The notes under the pieces are model-generated. The model made no database searches, was not told where the DNA came from, and saw only the letters and a program-made list of their open reading frames with translations. From an uncultured Gammaproteobacteria bacterium (GTDB taxonomy: Bacteria > Pseudomonadota > Gammaproteobacteria > UBA9214), in contig CAJQOV010000132.1 of assembly GCA_905480065.1 (NCBI GenBank), positions 1-8,250 of the forward strand: a stretch of DNA of 8,250 nucleotides, written 5' to 3'. Of this stretch, positions 6,014 to 8,250 are shown piece after piece. The number at the start of each line of letters is the position of its first letter. Position 1 is the first letter of the stretch. The position numbers were made by a program, and so were the translations under genes.

Positions 6014-7879
6014 ATGGATAAAGACCAACAATCTCGCCTGAAAATGCTGATCGAGAAAGGCAAGGAGCAGGGCTTCCTGACCTATGCCGAGGTGAACGAT
6101 CACCTGCCGGATGAAATCGTCGATCCGCAACAGATCGAGGACATCATTGGCATGATCAACGACATGGGCATCCTGGTGCACGAAGTGGCGCCGGATACCG
6201 ATTCGTTGTTGCTGGCCAGTGCCAAGAATTCCGCTGACGAAGATGCCGCCGAAGAGGCTGCCGCCCACCTGGTCACGGTAGACAGCGAGTTTGGCCGTAC
6301 CACGGACCCGGTACGCATGTACATGCGCGAAATGGGTACGGTTGAATTGCTCACGCGCGAGGGTGAAATCGTCATTGCCAAGCGCATCGAGGACGGGCTG
6401 AATCAGGTACTGCGCGCACTCGCCATTTACCCGGAAACCGCGGCAACACTGCTGCGCGGCTACGAGCGGGTGGAATCCGGTGAAATGCGCCTCAACGACC
6501 TCATCTCCGGTTTTATCGATCCGAACGCCTCCGACGATGATCTTCCTGAGCCTCCGGTCGTGGCCGATGCCGTCACCGTGACTACACCTGCTGTCGCCAG
6601 CGATGATGATGCTGACAGTGACGACGATGACGACACTGCGACGGAAACCCCGCTAGATACCGGACCGGATCCGGAAGAGGCGCGCGCGCATTTTGCCGAG
6701 CTGGACAAAACCTACAAGGCCCTGATTGCCGCCATGACCAAGAGTGGCAAGGGCAGCGCCGCGCGCGTGCAAAAGCTGCGTGTGCAACTTACCGATCAGG
6801 CGCTGACCCTGAAGCTGGTACCGCGCATCGTGGAAATCCTGACCACCAACCTGCGTAATGCCATTGCCAAGATCCGCAATCACGAGCGCAGCATCATGGA
6901 CGCCTGCGTTAACCGTGCCGGGATGCCACGCAAGGATTTCATTACCTCGTTCCCCAATAACGAATCCGACCTGGACTGGGTCGACGCACAGGCAAAGGCC
7001 GGACACAAGTATTCCGCAGCCCTGGGCCAGTGCCGCGATGAAATCATCCGTCACCAGAACAAGCTCATTGCCCTGCAGAACAACACCCACCTGGCCATTG
7101 CCGAGATCAAGGAAATCAACCGCATGATGTCGATTGGCGAGGCCAAGGCACGACGCGCCAAGAAGGAAATGGTGGAAGCGAACCTGCGACTGGTGATCTC
7201 GATCGCAAAGAAATATACCAATCGCGGCCTGCAATTCCTCGACCTGATCCAGGAAGGCAATATCGGCCTGATGAAAGCGGTCGACAAGTTCGAATACCGG
7301 CGCGGCTACAAGTTTTCTACCTATGCCACGTGGTGGATTCGCCAGGCGATCACGCGCTCGATCGCGGACCAGGCACGCACCATCCGCATTCCGGTGCATA
7401 TGATCGAAACCATAAACAAGCTCAACCGTATCTCACGCCAGATGCTGCAGGAGATCGGGCGTGAACCGACGCCGGAAGAACTGGCAGAGCGCATGGACAT
7501 GCCGGAAGACAAGATCCGCAAGGTGCTGAAGATCGCCAAGGAACCGATCTCCATGGAAACACCGATCGGCGACGACGAGGATTCGCACCTGGGCGATTTT
7601 ATCGAAGACCAGAACATCGACTCACCGATCGACGCGGCTTCGATGGAAGGACTCAAGGAAGCAACCCAGAGCGTGCTGTCCGGCCTGACGCCGCGCGAGG
7701 CCAAGGTACTGCGCATGCGTTTCGGCATCGACATGAACACCGACCACACGCTGGAAGAGGTCGGCAAGCAGTTCGACGTCACCCGCGAGCGCATCCGCCA
7801 GATCGAGGCAAAGGCACTACGCAAGCTGCGCCATCCAACACGCTCGGAACCACTGCGCAGCTTCCTGGAAGCAGAATAA
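6014..7879 (+). CDS. rpoD: RNA polymerase housekeeping sigma factor (sigma-70)
   Basis: Primary sigma factor that directs RNA polymerase to housekeeping promoters. The intact 621-residue frame is close to E. coli RpoD (613). Region 1.1 (about 1-80) begins MDKDQQSRLKMLIEKGKEQG. Region 1.2 holds DPVRMYMREMGTVELLTREGE (98-118). A non-conserved insert follows, with a very acidic tract (residues 196-207). Region 2 runs from EANLRLVISIAKKYTNRG through KFSTYATWWIRQAITRSI (398-450), covering core binding, -10 recognition and melting. Region 3 follows IPVHMIETINKLNR. Region 4 has LTPREAKVLRMRFG and the -35-binding helix-turn-helix VTRERIRQIEAKALRKLRHP (589-608). The length and region 1.1 exclude RpoS- or RpoH-type sigmas. 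It starts 129 bases after dnaG and ends 51 bases before a tRNA gene. No Shine-Dalgarno sequence is visible. Confidence 0.98.
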   Translation: MDKDQQSRLKMLIEKGKEQGFLTYAEVNDHLPDEIVDPQQIEDIIGMINDMGILVHEVAPDTDSLLLASAKNSADEDAAEEAAAHLVTVDSEFGRTTDPVRMYMREMGTVELLTREGEIVIAKRIEDGLNQVLRALAIYPETAATLLRGYERVESGEMRLNDLISGFIDPNASDDDLPEPPVVADAVTVTTPAVASDDDADSDDDDDTATETPLDTGPDPEEARAHFAELDKTYKALIAAMTKSGKGSAARVQKLRVQLTDQALTLKLVPRIVEILTTNLRNAIAKIRNHERSIMDACVNRAGMPRKDFITSFPNNESDLDWVDAQAKAGHKYSAALGQCRDEIIRHQNKLIALQNNTHLAIAEIKEINRMMSIGEAKARRAKKEMVEANLRLVISIAKKYTNRGLQFLDLIQEGNIGLMKAVDKFEYRRGYKFSTYATWWIRQAITRSIADQARTIRIPVHMIETINKLNRISRQMLQEIGREPTPEELAERMDMPEDKIRKVLKIAKEPISMETPIGDDEDSHLGDFIEDQNIDSPIDAASMEGLKEATQSVLSGLTPREAKVLRMRFGIDMNTDHTLEEVGKQFDVTRERIRQIEAKALRKLRHPTRSEPLRSFLEAE

Positions 7880-7884
7880 AACCG

Positions 7885-7913
7885 GGCGCGGCAATGCCTT
7901 GGCAGGCCGCGCC
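7885..7913 (+). terminator. GC-rich stem-loop after rpoD, possible terminator
   Basis: GGCGCGGC (7885-7892) and GCCGCGCC (7906-7913) form a perfect 8-bp stem around a 13-base loop; within the loop TGCC and GGCA could also pair. The stem is followed by TCGTTGCTCC, not a proper T run, so intrinsic termination is probably weak. It begins five bases after the rpoD stop and ends 17 bases before the tRNA. With no promoter visible in those 17 bases, the tRNA may depend on read-through. Confidence 0.45.
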
Positions 7914-7930
7914 TCGTTGCTCCCCGTATC

Positions 7931-8007
<77 letters not shown>

Positions 8008-8032
8008 TTCTCATAAAATTCTTATAGTTATC

Positions 8033-8070
8033 GCGCCGGGGCCGGGGGATCGTAATCCCTTGGTGGGCGC
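8033..8070 (+). pseudogene. tRNA-like remnant, probable partial copy of the upstream tRNA-Ile2
   Basis: The stretch 8044-8064 matches the anticodon arm and start of the variable loop of the tRNA at 7931-8007, with two substitutions and one missing base over about 22 positions; TAATCCCTTGGT is identical (7967-7978 and 8053-8064). The loop would read CGT where the tRNA has CAT. The following GGGCGCCATT recalls the tRNA end GGGCCCACCATT with bases lost. The D and T arms are absent, so this cannot be a working tRNA. It can still fold: GCGCC (8033-8037) pairs with GGCGC (8066-8070), with GGGAT/ATCCC inside. Confidence 0.4.
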
Positions 8071-8148
8071 CATTGCGGCCGCCCCACCCTACGACACCAG
8101 CTCGGTCGGACGTCCGCTTTCGGGACGGGCAGTCATTCGTCGGGCGGT

Positions 8149-8180
8149 CCTCATAGACGTAATGAGGGTCGGCGTATACT
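8149..8180 (+). promoter_or_regulatory. possible promoter element with a dyad
   Basis: TATACT (8175-8180) could be a -10 box for the possible gene starting at 8218. No good -35 stands at the right distance. In that place is a 6-bp dyad, CCTCAT (8149-8154) and ATGAGG (8162-8167) around seven bases, which could be an operator or a chance match. The rest of 8071-8148 shows nothing I can name. Confidence 0.25.
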
Positions 8181-8217
8181 GAAATCCACCACAGCCATTC
8201 AAAATCTGCATACGATC

Positions 8218-8250
8218 ATGGGAAACGACTCGAATACAGCAACGGCAACG
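8218..8250 (+). CDS. possible start of an unidentified gene, cut by the window edge
   Basis: An ATG at 8218 opens a frame MGNDSNTATAT that stays open to the last base. A TATACT box lies about 40 bases upstream. Eleven codons are too few to identify a product, and no Shine-Dalgarno sequence is visible. It may be a chance ATG. Confidence 0.25.
   Translation, partial: MGNDSNTATAT

Noticed and set aside
7914..7930. Separate promoter for the tRNA
   Set aside because: Only 17 bases lie between the stem-loop and the tRNA, with no -10 or -35 match.

Overview
The window reads as a chromosomal housekeeping block of a moderately GC-rich gammaproteobacterium. The main clue is gene order and protein similarity: divergent tsaD and rpsU, then yqeY, dnaG and rpoD, with plsY, folB and folK on the other side of tsaD. 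Sequence details of FolB, PlsY, RpsU, DnaG and RpoD resemble the E. coli proteins, and a tRNA with anticodon CAU follows rpoD. The species cannot be fixed from this window.

Layout: a possible 5' gene fragment (1-35, minus), folK (51-542, minus) and folB (549-905, minus) form a folate pair. plsY (1020-1618, plus) diverges from folB. A 207-base gap follows, holding a short element bounded by inverted 9-bp-unit repeats. tsaD (1826-2848, minus) converges on plsY and diverges from rpsU (2955-3170). yqeY (3187-3630) follows rpsU closely. A 482-base gap is filled by a repeat island. Then come dnaG (4113-5884), rpoD (6014-7879), a stem-loop and tRNA-Ile2(CAU) (7931-8007). The tail (8008-8250) holds a tRNA-like remnant, a possible promoter and a possible gene start at 8218.

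Functionally, rpsU-dnaG-rpoD is the classic macromolecular-synthesis group: translation initiation, replication priming and housekeeping transcription. Here it carries yqeY and a repeat element between rpsU and dnaG. tsaD makes the t6A modification of ANN-decoding tRNAs, and the tRNA after rpoD is a likely t6A and TilS (lysidine) client. plsY starts phospholipid synthesis; folB and folK catalyse consecutive steps to dihydrofolate.

Two genes expected to be essential, plsY and dnaG, each carry an apparent one-base deletion that splits an otherwise well-conserved frame; sequencing or assembly error is the leading explanation. The most unusual non-coding content is the 3644-4057 repeat island and its smaller relative at 1641-1789. 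I found no new defence, mobile or biosynthetic system; the protein-coding content is ordinary core genome.
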